Below, piece after piece: positions 1 to 6,576 of a DNA stretch of 7,394 bases (positions are counted from its first letter, which is position 1; every line of letters begins with the position of its first letter). The notes under the pieces are model-generated. The model saw only the letters and a program-made list of their open reading frames with translations. It was not told the origin of the DNA and did not search any database. Location: assembly GCA_013696425.1 (NCBI GenBank), contig JACCYP010000032.1, positions 1 to 7,394 on the forward strand. The letters run 5' to 3'. A program made the position numbers and the translations under genes. Source of the stretch: Thermoleophilaceae bacterium (GTDB taxonomy: Bacteria > Actinomycetota > Thermoleophilia > Solirubrobacterales > Thermoleophilaceae).

Positions 1-478
1 CCGCCGAGGGCCCGCCGCCGGCGAGCGCCTGAATCGCGTCGAGGTCTGAGCACCCGGCCATGCTCACCGCACGGGCCGGGCGAACGCGCGGGTCGGCTCC
101 GGGCGCGCCGGCAGGGAGGCGGTGCCGCGCCGCGGTCCACAGCGACAGGTGGCCTCCGGCGGAATGGCCGACGGTGGTCACGCGCTCGAGGTCGAGCGGC
201 TCGGGGCGCTCGGCGAGCAGATCCATGGCCGCCGCACAGTCCTCGAGCGTCATCGGCCAGCCGCCGGTGCCACCGGCCCCGATCCGGCGGTACTCCACGT
301 TCCAGGTGGCGAAGCCGTGACGGCGGAGGCTGAGCGCGATCAGCCACATCGTCTTGCGGCCGTACTTCATCCGCCAGAACCCGCCGTGGAAGAGCGCGGC
401 CACCGGGAACGGGCCCTTGCCGCGCGGGGTCTTCAGCTCGCAGTACTGGGACGGGTCCTCCCCGTAGGCGACCTTCAC
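1..478 (-). CDS. Alpha/beta hydrolase (esterase-like), N-terminal 159 residues, cut by window edge
   Basis: The frame is open from a GTG at 478 to the window edge, so the C-terminal part, including the catalytic acid and histidine, is not visible. Seen: an HGGFW oxyanion-hole motif at residues 31-35, a VEYRR strand at about 61-65, and the nucleophile elbow GHSAGGH at 104-110 with Ser106 as the likely catalytic serine. HGGFW plus GHSAGGH is typical of small cytoplasmic esterases in the alpha/beta hydrolase_3 / BD-FAE / kynurenine-formamidase-like group; the substrate cannot be told. The GTG overlaps the TGA of the upstream oxidoreductase gene (GTGA at 478-475) and has no Shine-Dalgarno site of its own, so translation is probably coupled and the two genes form an operon. 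A joint pathway with the oxidoreductase is inference only. Confidence 0.88.
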   Translation of the reverse strand, partial: MKVAYGEDPSQYCELKTPRGKGPFPVAALFHGGFWRMKYGRKTMWLIALSLRRHGFATWNVEYRRIGAGGTGGWPMTLEDCAAAMDLLAERPEPLDLERVTTVGHSAGGHLSLWTAARHRLPAGAPGADPRVRPARAVSMAGCSDLDAIQALAGGGPSA

Positions 479-1428
479 GCGGACGGGTCCAGGAGGAGCT
501 TGCCGCTCGTCTTGCGCCCGGCGATGTCCTCGTGCGCGCGGCGCACGTCGGAGAGCGGGTAGGTGCCGCCCACCACCGCGCGGATCTCACCGCGCGCCGC
601 GCGCTCGAAGAGGTCGCGCAGCGGCTCGCGCATCATCTCCTCCGGCCTCGCGAGGCAGTGCATGAACCAGAAGCCCGCCACCGTCCAGCTCTTGCGCATC
701 AGTCGGCCGGTCTTCAGCTCGTTCTGCTCGCGGCTCGCGATGCCGTAGGTCACCATCCGCCCGAACGGCGCAAGCGCCTCCATGCTCTGCTCGAACACGC
801 GCCCGCCGGCCATCTCGAACACCACGTCGACCCTCTCGCCGCCGTTCGCCTCGATCAGCTCCGCCTCGAGGTCCTCGGAGTTCGGGTCAAGGGCGGCGTC
901 CGCACCGAGCTCCAGGGCGAGCTCGCGCTTCTCGGCCGAGGAGGCCGTGGCGATCACCCGGCCCGCGCCCATCGCCGGCCCGAGCTGCACGGCGAGCGAT
1001 CCGACTCCGCCGGCCGCAGCGTGCACCACCACGGTCTCCCCTTCGCCCACGCGCCCGATCGTGCGATAGAGGTGCCAGGCGGTGAGCCCCTGGAGCACGA
1101 GGGCGAGCGCCTCGCCGTCCTCCACGCCGTCGGGGATGTCGAACACGCGATCGACGGGCGCGAGCGCGTACTCGGCGTAGCCCCCACTCGGCATGAGCGC
1201 CACCACCCGCCGGCCGTCGATCTCCCCCGCCACCTCGCCGCCGGGAGTGAACGGCAGCTCGTACTTCGCGATGTAGGAGTTCTCGCGCTGGTGTGTATCC
1301 GCGAAGTTGATGCCGGCGCGGGAGACACACACGAGCGCCTCATTCTCGGTGGGCTCCGGAATGGGCGCGTCGTCCACCACTTTCAGCACCTCCGGCCCTC
1401 CCCACTCGTCGATCCGCACAGCGCGCAT
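475..1428 (-). CDS. Zinc-independent quinone oxidoreductase-like MDR protein (NADPH:quinone reductase family)
   Basis: A 317-residue protein of the medium-chain dehydrogenase/reductase superfamily, of normal length for the quinone oxidoreductase branch. Seen: a GroES-like N-terminal domain with AGINFAD at 38-44 and GGEVAGEI at 63-70, then a Rossmann domain with the nucleotide-binding motif HAAAGGVGS at 136-144. The Cys/His ligands of zinc alcohol dehydrogenases are absent, which places it with zinc-free NADPH-dependent quinone or enone reductases acting in the cytoplasm. The exact acceptor is unknown. The frame stays open upstream to 2016, but this is antisense to the kinase gene; homology begins at the ATG at 1428 (MRAVRIDEWGG). 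The only SD-like stretch (GGAGGG, 1450-1445) is 16 nt away, too far to work well, while a TAGCCT box lies 10 nt upstream, so a near-leaderless transcript is likely. First gene of an operon with the esterase. Confidence 0.92.
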   Translation of the reverse strand: MRAVRIDEWGGPEVLKVVDDAPIPEPTENEALVCVSRAGINFADTHQRENSYIAKYELPFTPGGEVAGEIDGRRVVALMPSGGYAEYALAPVDRVFDIPDGVEDGEALALVLQGLTAWHLYRTIGRVGEGETVVVHAAAGGVGSLAVQLGPAMGAGRVIATASSAEKRELALELGADAALDPNSEDLEAELIEANGGERVDVVFEMAGGRVFEQSMEALAPFGRMVTYGIASREQNELKTGRLMRKSWTVAGFWFMHCLARPEEMMREPLRDLFERAARGEIRAVVGGTYPLSDVRRAHEDIAGRKTSGKLLLDPSA

Positions 1429-1438
1429 GAGGCGCAGC

Positions 1439-1444
1439 AGGCTA
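1439..1444 (-). promoter_or_regulatory. Putative -10 box (TAGCCT) for the oxidoreductase-esterase operon
   Basis: On the minus strand TAGCCT (1444-1439) fits the actinobacterial TANNNT -10 pattern and ends 10 nt before the ATG at 1428. A start of transcription 6-7 nt downstream would leave a leader of only a few bases, in keeping with the lack of a usable SD site. The motif is short, so this is inference. It shares the bases TA at 1443-1444 with the box for the divergent kinase gene. Confidence 0.4.
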
Positions 1445-1448
1445 CCCT
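1443..1448 (+). promoter_or_regulatory. Putative -10 box (TACCCT) for the PfkB kinase gene
   Basis: TACCCT matches TANNNT and ends exactly 10 nt before the ATG at 1459. The 10 nt between are pyrimidine-rich (CCTCGACCCT) with no Shine-Dalgarno sequence, so a leaderless or near-leaderless mRNA is likely. No clear -35 box is visible. Any -35 would lie inside the first codons of the divergent oxidoreductase gene, so the two promoters could influence each other. Confidence 0.4.
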
Positions 1449-1458
1449 CCTCGACCCT

Positions 1459-2379
1459 ATGAGCCTCACTGTTGTCGGATCGATCGCCTTCGACGCGGTC
1501 AAGACACCCTTCGGAGAGCGGGAGAAGATGCTCGGCGGCTCCGCCGTCCACTTCTCGCTCGCGGCCTCCTTCTTCACCGACGTACGCGTGGTCGGGCCGG
1601 TGGGCGACGACTTCGGCGACGCCGAGTACGGCGTGCTCCACGGCCGCGGCGTGAACACCGACGACATCGAGCACGTCGAGGGCGGTGACACGTTCTTCTG
1701 GAAGGGCCACTACGAGTTCGACCTGAACACCGCCCACACCGACGACACGCAGCTGAACGTGTTCGGGGACTTCGACCCGAAGCTCTCCGAGGAGTCGAAG
1801 GCTGCCGACACCCTCTTCCTCGCGAACATCCAGCCGGACCTCCAGCGTGAGGTGCGCGAGCAGGCGCCGGACGCGGGCCGGGTTGGCCTCGACTCGATGA
1901 ACCTGTGGATCGAGACCGCGCGCGACTCGCTCGAGAAGACGATCTCCGGCGTGGACCTCGTGTTCATGAACGACGCCGAGATCCGCATGTTCACCGAGGA
2001 GCCGAACCTGCTCCACGCGGCTAGGAAGATCATCGATCTCGGCCCGCGCGCGGTGATCGCCAAGCAGGGCGAGTACGGCGCCGCGCTCTACGCGCCCGAC
2101 GAGTTCTTCGCGCTTCCCGCCTATCCACTCGAGTCCGTGAACGACCCGACCGGCGCCGGCGACTCCTTCGCGGGCGGCTTCCTCGGCTACCTGGACTCCC
2201 AGGACGACGCCGAGGACACGGGCGCACTGCGCCGCGCGATGACCTACGGGTCCACGCTCGCGTCCTTCAACGTCGAGGATTTCGGCACTGAGCGGGTGGC
2301 GCGCCTCACACGCGAAGAGGTCGAGGAGCGCTTCGATGAGTTCAAGGCGATGACCTCGTTCGAGGTCGTCGAGGCCTGA
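1459..2379 (+). CDS. PfkB/ribokinase-family sugar or nucleoside kinase
   Basis: A 306-residue cytoplasmic kinase of the PfkB/ribokinase family, which phosphorylates a hydroxyl of a sugar, nucleoside or related small molecule with ATP. Seen: the N-terminal strand VVGSIAFD at 5-12, the substrate-lid region with GGSA at 26-29, VGPVGDDFGD at 45-54, and the C-terminal PfkB signature DPTGAGDSFAGG at 229-240 with Asp235 as catalytic base and the GAGD anion hole intact. Length is typical. An open frame continues upstream to 532, but that stretch is antisense to the oxidoreductase gene; family homology starts at the ATG at 1459. The KTPFG stretch near residue 15 recalls a widespread PfkB subgroup of unknown substrate, so I give no symbol. 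The next gene follows on the same strand at most 41 nt away and may be cotranscribed. Confidence 0.92.
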   Translation: MSLTVVGSIAFDAVKTPFGEREKMLGGSAVHFSLAASFFTDVRVVGPVGDDFGDAEYGVLHGRGVNTDDIEHVEGGDTFFWKGHYEFDLNTAHTDDTQLNVFGDFDPKLSEESKAADTLFLANIQPDLQREVREQAPDAGRVGLDSMNLWIETARDSLEKTISGVDLVFMNDAEIRMFTEEPNLLHAARKIIDLGPRAVIAKQGEYGAALYAPDEFFALPAYPLESVNDPTGAGDSFAGGFLGYLDSQDDAEDTGALRRAMTYGSTLASFNVEDFGTERVARLTREEVEERFDEFKAMTSFEVVEA

Positions 2380-2420
2380 CCCTGGACCTTCCGCGCACCC
2401 GATACGCGCGGAACGGCGAG

Positions 2421-3695
2421 GTGAACCTTGCCTACAAGGTGATCGGCGAAGGGCCGATCGATCTCGTGCTCGTCCCAGGCTTCGTGTGGCATGTCGAGCT
2501 GTTTGCCGAGTACCCGGCGAACCTCCGGTTCATGGAGCGCATCGCTTCGTTCGCGCGGGTGATCACCTACGACAAGCGCGAGCAGGGAATGTCCGACCGG
2601 CTGGGCCGCCCGCCGACGCTGGAGGAGTCGATGGAGGACCTGCACGCGGTCATGGACGCCGCCGGGTCCGAGCGGGCGGTGCTGTTCGGCGCGTCGGAGG
2701 GCGGGCCTATGAGCATGCTCTTCGCGGCGACCCACCCCGACCGCACGCGCGCGCTCGTGCTGTACGGGACCTTCGCTTCGCTCTACACACAGAGCCTGAT
2801 CGGCGATGAGAGCCTCGACTCCCTGATGCAGCTCTTCGACGAGGACTGGGGCGGCCCCGTCGGCGCACACCTCTGGGCTCCGTCGGTCGCCGAGGACCCG
2901 GAGTTCACCGAATGGTGGGCGAAGTTCCTACGTCAGGGCACAAGCCTCCGGGGTGCCAAGAACCTGCTCACCCTCTACCGCGAGATCGACGTGCGGCCGA
3001 TCCTCGGCAGTATCGACGTGCCCACGCTGGTGCTTCACCGGGAGTTCGACATGGTGGCCCCGCTGCCACTGGGACAGCAGCTCGCCGACCGGATCCCCGG
3101 CGCCCGGCTCGTGATGCTCGAGGGCAGCGACCACATCTGGACCATCGGCGACCAGGACTCGATCCTCGACGAGGTCGAGGAATTCGTGACCGGCCAGCGC
3201 CCCGGGCGTGAGCCCGAGCGCGTGCTCTCCACCGTGCTGTTCACCGACATCGTCGGCTCCACCGAGCGTGCCGCGACGATGGGCGACGCCGGCTGGCGCG
3301 AACTGCTCGGCCGGCACGACACGCTCGTTCGCAAGCACGTCGATCGCCACCGCGGCCGGGCGATCAAGTCACTCGGGGACGGCTACCTCGCGACCTTCGA
3401 CGGCCCGGCCCGCGGGGTGCGCTGCGCGCAGGACATCTGCGCCGAGGTCGAGCGGCTCGGCATCGAGGTGCGCGCCGGCCTCCACACGGGCGAATGCGAG
3501 CTGATCGGCGACGACGTCGGCGGGATGGCGGTGCACATCGGCGCGCGCGTGTCCGCGAAGGCCGGACCGGGCGAGGTGCTCGTGTCAAGCACGGTGAAGG
3601 ACCTGGTGGTGGGCTCGGGGCTCGAGTTCGAGGAGCGCGGCGAGACCGCCCTAAAGGGAGTGCCGGGCGAGTGGCGCCTGTTCGCGGCGAGATGA
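2421..3695 (+). CDS. Alpha/beta hydrolase fused to class III adenylate/guanylate cyclase
   Basis: From the GTG at 2421 the product has 424 residues. Residues 1-260 form an alpha/beta hydrolase: YDKREQGMSD at 50-59, nucleophile motif GASEGG with Ser92, probable acid Asp210 and His238 (GSDHIW). Residues 266-424 form a class III nucleotide cyclase: metal-binding Asp276 (FTDIVGST) and Asp320 (LGDGYLATF), purine-selecting Lys316 and Asp365, and transition-state Arg376. His372 stands where most cyclases have the transition-state Asn. This is the architecture of Mycobacterium tuberculosis Rv1900c; such cyclases work as dimers and make cAMP. The hydrolase may act as a sensor or a separate enzyme. The start is uncertain: conserved family sequence (TRYARNGE) continues in frame upstream of 2421, and the only upstream start-like codons are CTG at 2376 and 2382, so the true protein is probably 13-15 residues longer. 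Confidence 0.9.
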   Translation: MNLAYKVIGEGPIDLVLVPGFVWHVELFAEYPANLRFMERIASFARVITYDKREQGMSDRLGRPPTLEESMEDLHAVMDAAGSERAVLFGASEGGPMSMLFAATHPDRTRALVLYGTFASLYTQSLIGDESLDSLMQLFDEDWGGPVGAHLWAPSVAEDPEFTEWWAKFLRQGTSLRGAKNLLTLYREIDVRPILGSIDVPTLVLHREFDMVAPLPLGQQLADRIPGARLVMLEGSDHIWTIGDQDSILDEVEEFVTGQRPGREPERVLSTVLFTDIVGSTERAATMGDAGWRELLGRHDTLVRKHVDRHRGRAIKSLGDGYLATFDGPARGVRCAQDICAEVERLGIEVRAGLHTGECELIGDDVGGMAVHIGARVSAKAGPGEVLVSSTVKDLVVGSGLEFEERGETALKGVPGEWRLFAAR

Positions 3696-3721
3696 GGTTT
3701 TGACCTCGCTAGAGGCCAGGC

Positions 3722-3853
3722 TCAAGAAGGCCGGCTGCCGCTAGGAAGGGTCCCGCCGCTCCGCCACGAGGCCACGGTGTCGAGGGCCTCCTGGTGTTCG
3801 GCGTACCAGGCCTGGTGGGCGATCAGATCCGCGCGGAAGCGGTTGCGCGGGCT
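3722..3853 (-). other. Coding-like stretch without a start in the convergent gap (possible gene remnant)
   Basis: Between the cyclase gene and the hairpin, the minus-strand frame ending at the TGA 3724-3722 reads like real protein: RNRFRADLIAHQAWYAEHQE and onward, with an HQ-x5-HQ heptad repeat of amphipathic-helix character. Of its first 34 codons (from 3853) all but two end in G or C, as in the true genes here. No ATG, GTG or TTG opens this frame between the end of the Mce gene and the stretch, and the upstream end runs into the terminator-like hairpin. It could be the 3' end of a decayed gene or chance in GC-rich DNA. I recognise no family. The remaining gap, 3696-3721 and 3900-3906, holds nothing I can name. 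Confidence 0.25.
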
Positions 3854-3899
3854 TCGTTGGTCACTCGAACCGGCTACGGCCGGACTGAGTGAACAACGA
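3854..3899 (-). terminator. Long interrupted hairpin after the mce operon, likely (bidirectional) terminator
   Basis: A near-perfect inverted repeat of 46 nt: TCGTTG (3854-3859) pairs with CAACGA (3894-3899), TCACTC (3861-3866) with GAGTGA (3887-3892), and CCGGC (3870-3874) with GCCGG (3879-3883). These are separated by one G/A mismatch and one 3x3 internal loop. The plus-strand loop is C(TACG)G, a UNCG-type tetraloop. It begins seven bases after the TAA of the last Mce gene (3909-3907) and lies 158 bases past the cyclase stop, where a terminator for convergent genes is expected. No T-run follows on either strand, common for GC-rich actinobacterial terminators but making the call less certain; a protein-binding site or mRNA 3'-end stabiliser is possible. 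Confidence 0.55.
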
Positions 3900-3906
3900 G
3901 CGTTCC

Positions 3907-5292
3907 TTACGGGTCTCTGTCGACCTTCGGGTAGAGCCGCTTGCGCCCGCGGAACTCGAGCGGCGCCTGCTGCTTGCAGGCCGGGGCGGGGATCGGGGAT
4001 TCGCCGGCGTTCGAGCAGTCGAGGGCCTCGAGCCCGCCCACGAGCTTGTCCATCCCGTTCGGCGCGAGGTAGGCGTTGTGGCGGTTGGAGGGGAGCCGCT
4101 TGTCCGCCGCCACGAGCGCCTCGGCGTTCACCGGCACGAGCGCACGCAGGTACTTGAGGTCGCGGCCGCCGACCTTCTCCGAGCCCTGCGTGGCCGCCGC
4201 CAGGTTGGCGAAGGAGTTCACGAGCTCCTGCTTGTACATACCGAGGAAGTCGACGATCGGCACCGCGTCGCGCAGTGGTGCCTCGAGGCGCCGGAAGAGC
4301 GTGTGCGCGGAGTCGACGGTGCGCGTCGTGGCCGGCAGCGAGGTGCGTGCCTGGGCCGCCACCTTGTTCACGCCCCGGAAGAGGGCCTCGAGGTCGGGGG
4401 CGAGCGCCACCGCGTCGCGCAATGCAGGCGCGAGCTCGCCGGCGGCCGGGCGGAGCGCCGTGATCGTGGGCTGGGCGTCGTTGGCGAAGCCGCGCAGCTC
4501 CACCAGCGTCGGGCGCAGCTCCCGCAGCGTGGTCGGCAGTATGCGCACGGTCTCCGCCAGCTCGCGGTTGCGGGCCGCCGTGGTGGCCAGCACGCGATCG
4601 GCGGCGCGAACGAGACCCGACAGCTCGCCCTGGCGCGCCCCAAGGGCGCCGAAGACCGTGCCCGAGTCGCGCACGAGGCGCTTCACGGCGGCCTCCTGGC
4701 CGTTGAGGATCTTCACCAGCGTCTGGGTGTCCTCCGCGAACACGGCCGTGGTGCCGACGGCGTCGTTGAAGTTCTCTCCCTGACCCTCGAACGTGCCCGC
4801 GAACCCGCGCAGGAAGCGGCGCAGGTCCCGGCGGGTGCGCGGGTCGAAGGCGCGCAGCACCTCGTCGAGCTCCACGGTCGGCTTCACCTGCGAGCGCGCG
4901 ATCCGCGCACCGTCGGGCAGCAAGCCCGCGCTCTTGTTCCCCGGCGTGAGCTCCACGTAGGTCTCGCCCAGCAGCGTCTTCAGGCGCAGGATTGCCTTGG
5001 TGTCCTTGGGGATCGGCGCGTACCTGGGCTCGATCTCGATGGTCGTCCGCGTGAAGCCGTCCACCGACTCGGAGGACACGACCCGCCCGACGTTCACGCC
5101 GGAGATCCGCACGTTCGCGTTGTCCGCGAGCTGGGTGGCCTCCTTGAAGTCGGCCTGGAACCGGTAGCCCTGCGCGGCGAGCGGGATCGGGCCGCCGAAT
5201 GTCGTCCACAGGAACAGGAGCAGCGCGAAGCACGAGAGCGCGAAGGCGGCCATCGTCAACAGCCGGCCGAGGGTGGGTGCCTGCTTGACCAT
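3907..5292 (-). CDS. Mce-family (MlaD domain) lipid-transport protein, last gene of operon
   Basis: A 461-residue Mce protein. Seen: a short basic N-terminus, one membrane segment at about 11-32, an MlaD/MCE domain at about 41-120 (NVRISGVNVGRVVS, then LLGETYVEL), and a long helical region at about 135-345 with repeated leucine-rich LRP-type segments (LRELRPTLVEL, ITALRPAAGEL). A C-terminal tail carries Cys426 and Cys439. In known mce systems such proteins sit as single-pass subunits outside the cytoplasmic membrane, their helices forming a tube that carries sterols, fatty acids or phospholipids to or from an ABC permease. Substrate and direction cannot be told here. The ATG lies three bases after the TAG of the preceding Mce gene, without a good SD site, so translation is probably coupled. 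Third of the three visible genes and last in the operon, followed by a strong hairpin. Confidence 0.93.
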   Translation of the reverse strand: MVKQAPTLGRLLTMAAFALSCFALLLFLWTTFGGPIPLAAQGYRFQADFKEATQLADNANVRISGVNVGRVVSSESVDGFTRTTIEIEPRYAPIPKDTKAILRLKTLLGETYVELTPGNKSAGLLPDGARIARSQVKPTVELDEVLRAFDPRTRRDLRRFLRGFAGTFEGQGENFNDAVGTTAVFAEDTQTLVKILNGQEAAVKRLVRDSGTVFGALGARQGELSGLVRAADRVLATTAARNRELAETVRILPTTLRELRPTLVELRGFANDAQPTITALRPAAGELAPALRDAVALAPDLEALFRGVNKVAAQARTSLPATTRTVDSAHTLFRRLEAPLRDAVPIVDFLGMYKQELVNSFANLAAATQGSEKVGGRDLKYLRALVPVNAEALVAADKRLPSNRHNAYLAPNGMDKLVGGLEALDCSNAGESPIPAPACKQQAPLEFRGRKRLYPKVDRDP

Positions 5293-5295
5293 GGC

Positions 5296-6576
5296 CTAGG
5301 GCGCCGGAACCTTTCCGCAGACCGGAGCGTTGGCGAGTCCCTGGATCGCCGGGATCTGGGCGGTGACCTGCCCGATCGTGGAGCAGCCCACCATCGCGAG
5401 GCCGCGCCACGCCACGCCGTGCGCATCCTCGATCGAGAGGATGTTGTTGGCGTTGTGGAAGAACCAGGAGGTCCAGAAGAGGTAGCCCTCCTCCTTGCCC
5501 GGCGGGTTGTAGAGCAGCTCGTTGGCGATGTAGTTGAGCACCTTCCCCGTGCGCACGAGCTCGGGCGTCGTGTCGTTCAGGTTCGACACCGACGGGCGCA
5601 GATCACGCAGCAGCGGCGTCGTCTCGCGCACGAGCGGGCGTAGGTCGTTCCGCAGCACGGGCCGCGCCGCCTTCAGGAACGGCCGCACCTCCACGAGTGC
5701 CGGCGAGAGCGTGCGCGCCGTGGGGCGCAGCGCCTCGAGCGCCGGCTTCGCCTCGTCGGTCAGGCCGCGGGTGGACACCAGCGCGTCCTCGGTCGCCTCG
5801 AGCGCACCCGGCAGGCGCGACACCGACGCCCGCAGCGCCCGCTCGCGTCCGCCCACCACCTCGAGCGTCGACGCAGCGGAGTCGACGAGACTTGCCAGCT
5901 CGACGTCCTTGTCCGCACCCGCCTTCGCGAGCCGGTTCAGGTTCGACACCAGGCGGCGCAGCTGCACGCGCCGGTCGGCCAGCTGGCGTGTCACGTTGCG
6001 CGTGTCGCGCAGGGTCGGCTGCGCCACGCGCAGCACGTCGCGCAGCTCGTCGCCCTTGTCGCGCAGGCCGCGCCCGCCCGCGCCGACGATCACGGCCAGG
6101 TAGCGGCGCGAGTCGGCGTCGAGGGCGGAGAGCACCTCGTCCGGGTTCACGTTCGGCTGGGTCGACTCGCTCGAGATCCGGCCGCCGTCCTCCACGGCGG
6201 GGCCGCTCTCCTTCGACCCCGGGTCGAGCGCGATCGACATGTCGGCCAGGCCGGTCTTCGGGCGGATCAGCATGTACGCGTCGGGGTAGACCGCCGGGAG
6301 CAGGTTCGGGTCGATGTCCATCCGCACCACCGCCTGGCCGTTCTCGAGGGTGACCTTCGAGATCTCCCCCACCTTCACGCCGGCCACGTTCACGCTCTGG
6401 CCCTGCCCGGGGGTCACGGCCTGGGCGGTGGCGAACACGGCCTCGATCTGAACGACGTCCTCCCACGGGAAGCGCAGCCGCTGGTTGTCGAGGATGTAGG
6501 CGGCCACCAGCATCGCCATCACGAAGATGCCGGCGATCGCGAGCATCTCGCGCACGTAGCGGCGGACGCCCCTCAC
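5296..6576 (-). CDS. Mce-family (MlaD domain) lipid-transport protein
   Basis: A 426-residue Mce protein. Seen: a basic N-terminus (RRYVR), a membrane segment at about 11-29, an MlaD/MCE domain at about 38-118 (NVAGVKVGEISKV, then TGLADMSIAL), a long helical region at about 140-345 rich in leucine with LRPT, VRPF, ARPV and LRPL repeats, and a C-terminal tail with Cys398 and Cys420, the only cysteines. As for its neighbours, the expected role is a single-pass subunit of the extracytoplasmic tube of an mce lipid transporter. The GTG start at 6576 overlaps the TGA of the upstream gene (GTGA, 6576-6573) and has a fair SD (GGAG, 6584-6581). The stop is three bases before the next Mce gene. Spacing shows one operon and suggests subunits made in fixed proportion. 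Confidence 0.94.
   Translation of the reverse strand: MRGVRRYVREMLAIAGIFVMAMLVAAYILDNQRLRFPWEDVVQIEAVFATAQAVTPGQGQSVNVAGVKVGEISKVTLENGQAVVRMDIDPNLLPAVYPDAYMLIRPKTGLADMSIALDPGSKESGPAVEDGGRISSESTQPNVNPDEVLSALDADSRRYLAVIVGAGGRGLRDKGDELRDVLRVAQPTLRDTRNVTRQLADRRVQLRRLVSNLNRLAKAGADKDVELASLVDSAASTLEVVGGRERALRASVSRLPGALEATEDALVSTRGLTDEAKPALEALRPTARTLSPALVEVRPFLKAARPVLRNDLRPLVRETTPLLRDLRPSVSNLNDTTPELVRTGKVLNYIANELLYNPPGKEEGYLFWTSWFFHNANNILSIEDAHGVAWRGLAMVGCSTIGQVTAQIPAIQGLANAPVCGKVPAP

Noticed and set aside
532..1458. A 309-codon upstream extension of the PfkB kinase frame.
   Set aside because: It is antisense to the oxidoreductase gene and has no family similarity; kinase homology begins at the ATG at 1459.
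1429..2016. A 196-codon N-terminal extension of the oxidoreductase, antisense to the kinase gene.
   Set aside because: MDR homology starts at the ATG at 1428, normal family length is reached from there, and the extension only mirrors kinase codons.
3694..3713. Short GAGG/CCTC/GAGG inverted repeats just after the cyclase stop.
   Set aside because: Stems of only four or five pairs that compete with each other and have no T-run; too weak to call a terminator next to the far stronger hairpin downstream.
3841..3880. A tRNA T-arm-like string (GGTTCGAGT) on the minus strand in the convergent gap.
   Set aside because: The flanking bases do not form the T-stem and no other tRNA arms are present; the bases belong to the hairpin.
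5197..5292. Possible lipoprotein signal (FALSC) in the 461-residue Mce protein.
   Set aside because: Positions -3 and -2 (Ala, Leu) fit the lipobox poorly and Cys21 lies in the middle of a long hydrophobic stretch, so a plain membrane anchor is more likely.
3889..5643. A 584-codon open frame on the plus strand opposite two Mce genes.
   Set aside because: It is antisense to two Mce genes with clear domains, has low-complexity Arg/Gly/Glu-rich content typical of GC-rich shadow frames, and shows no recognisable motif.
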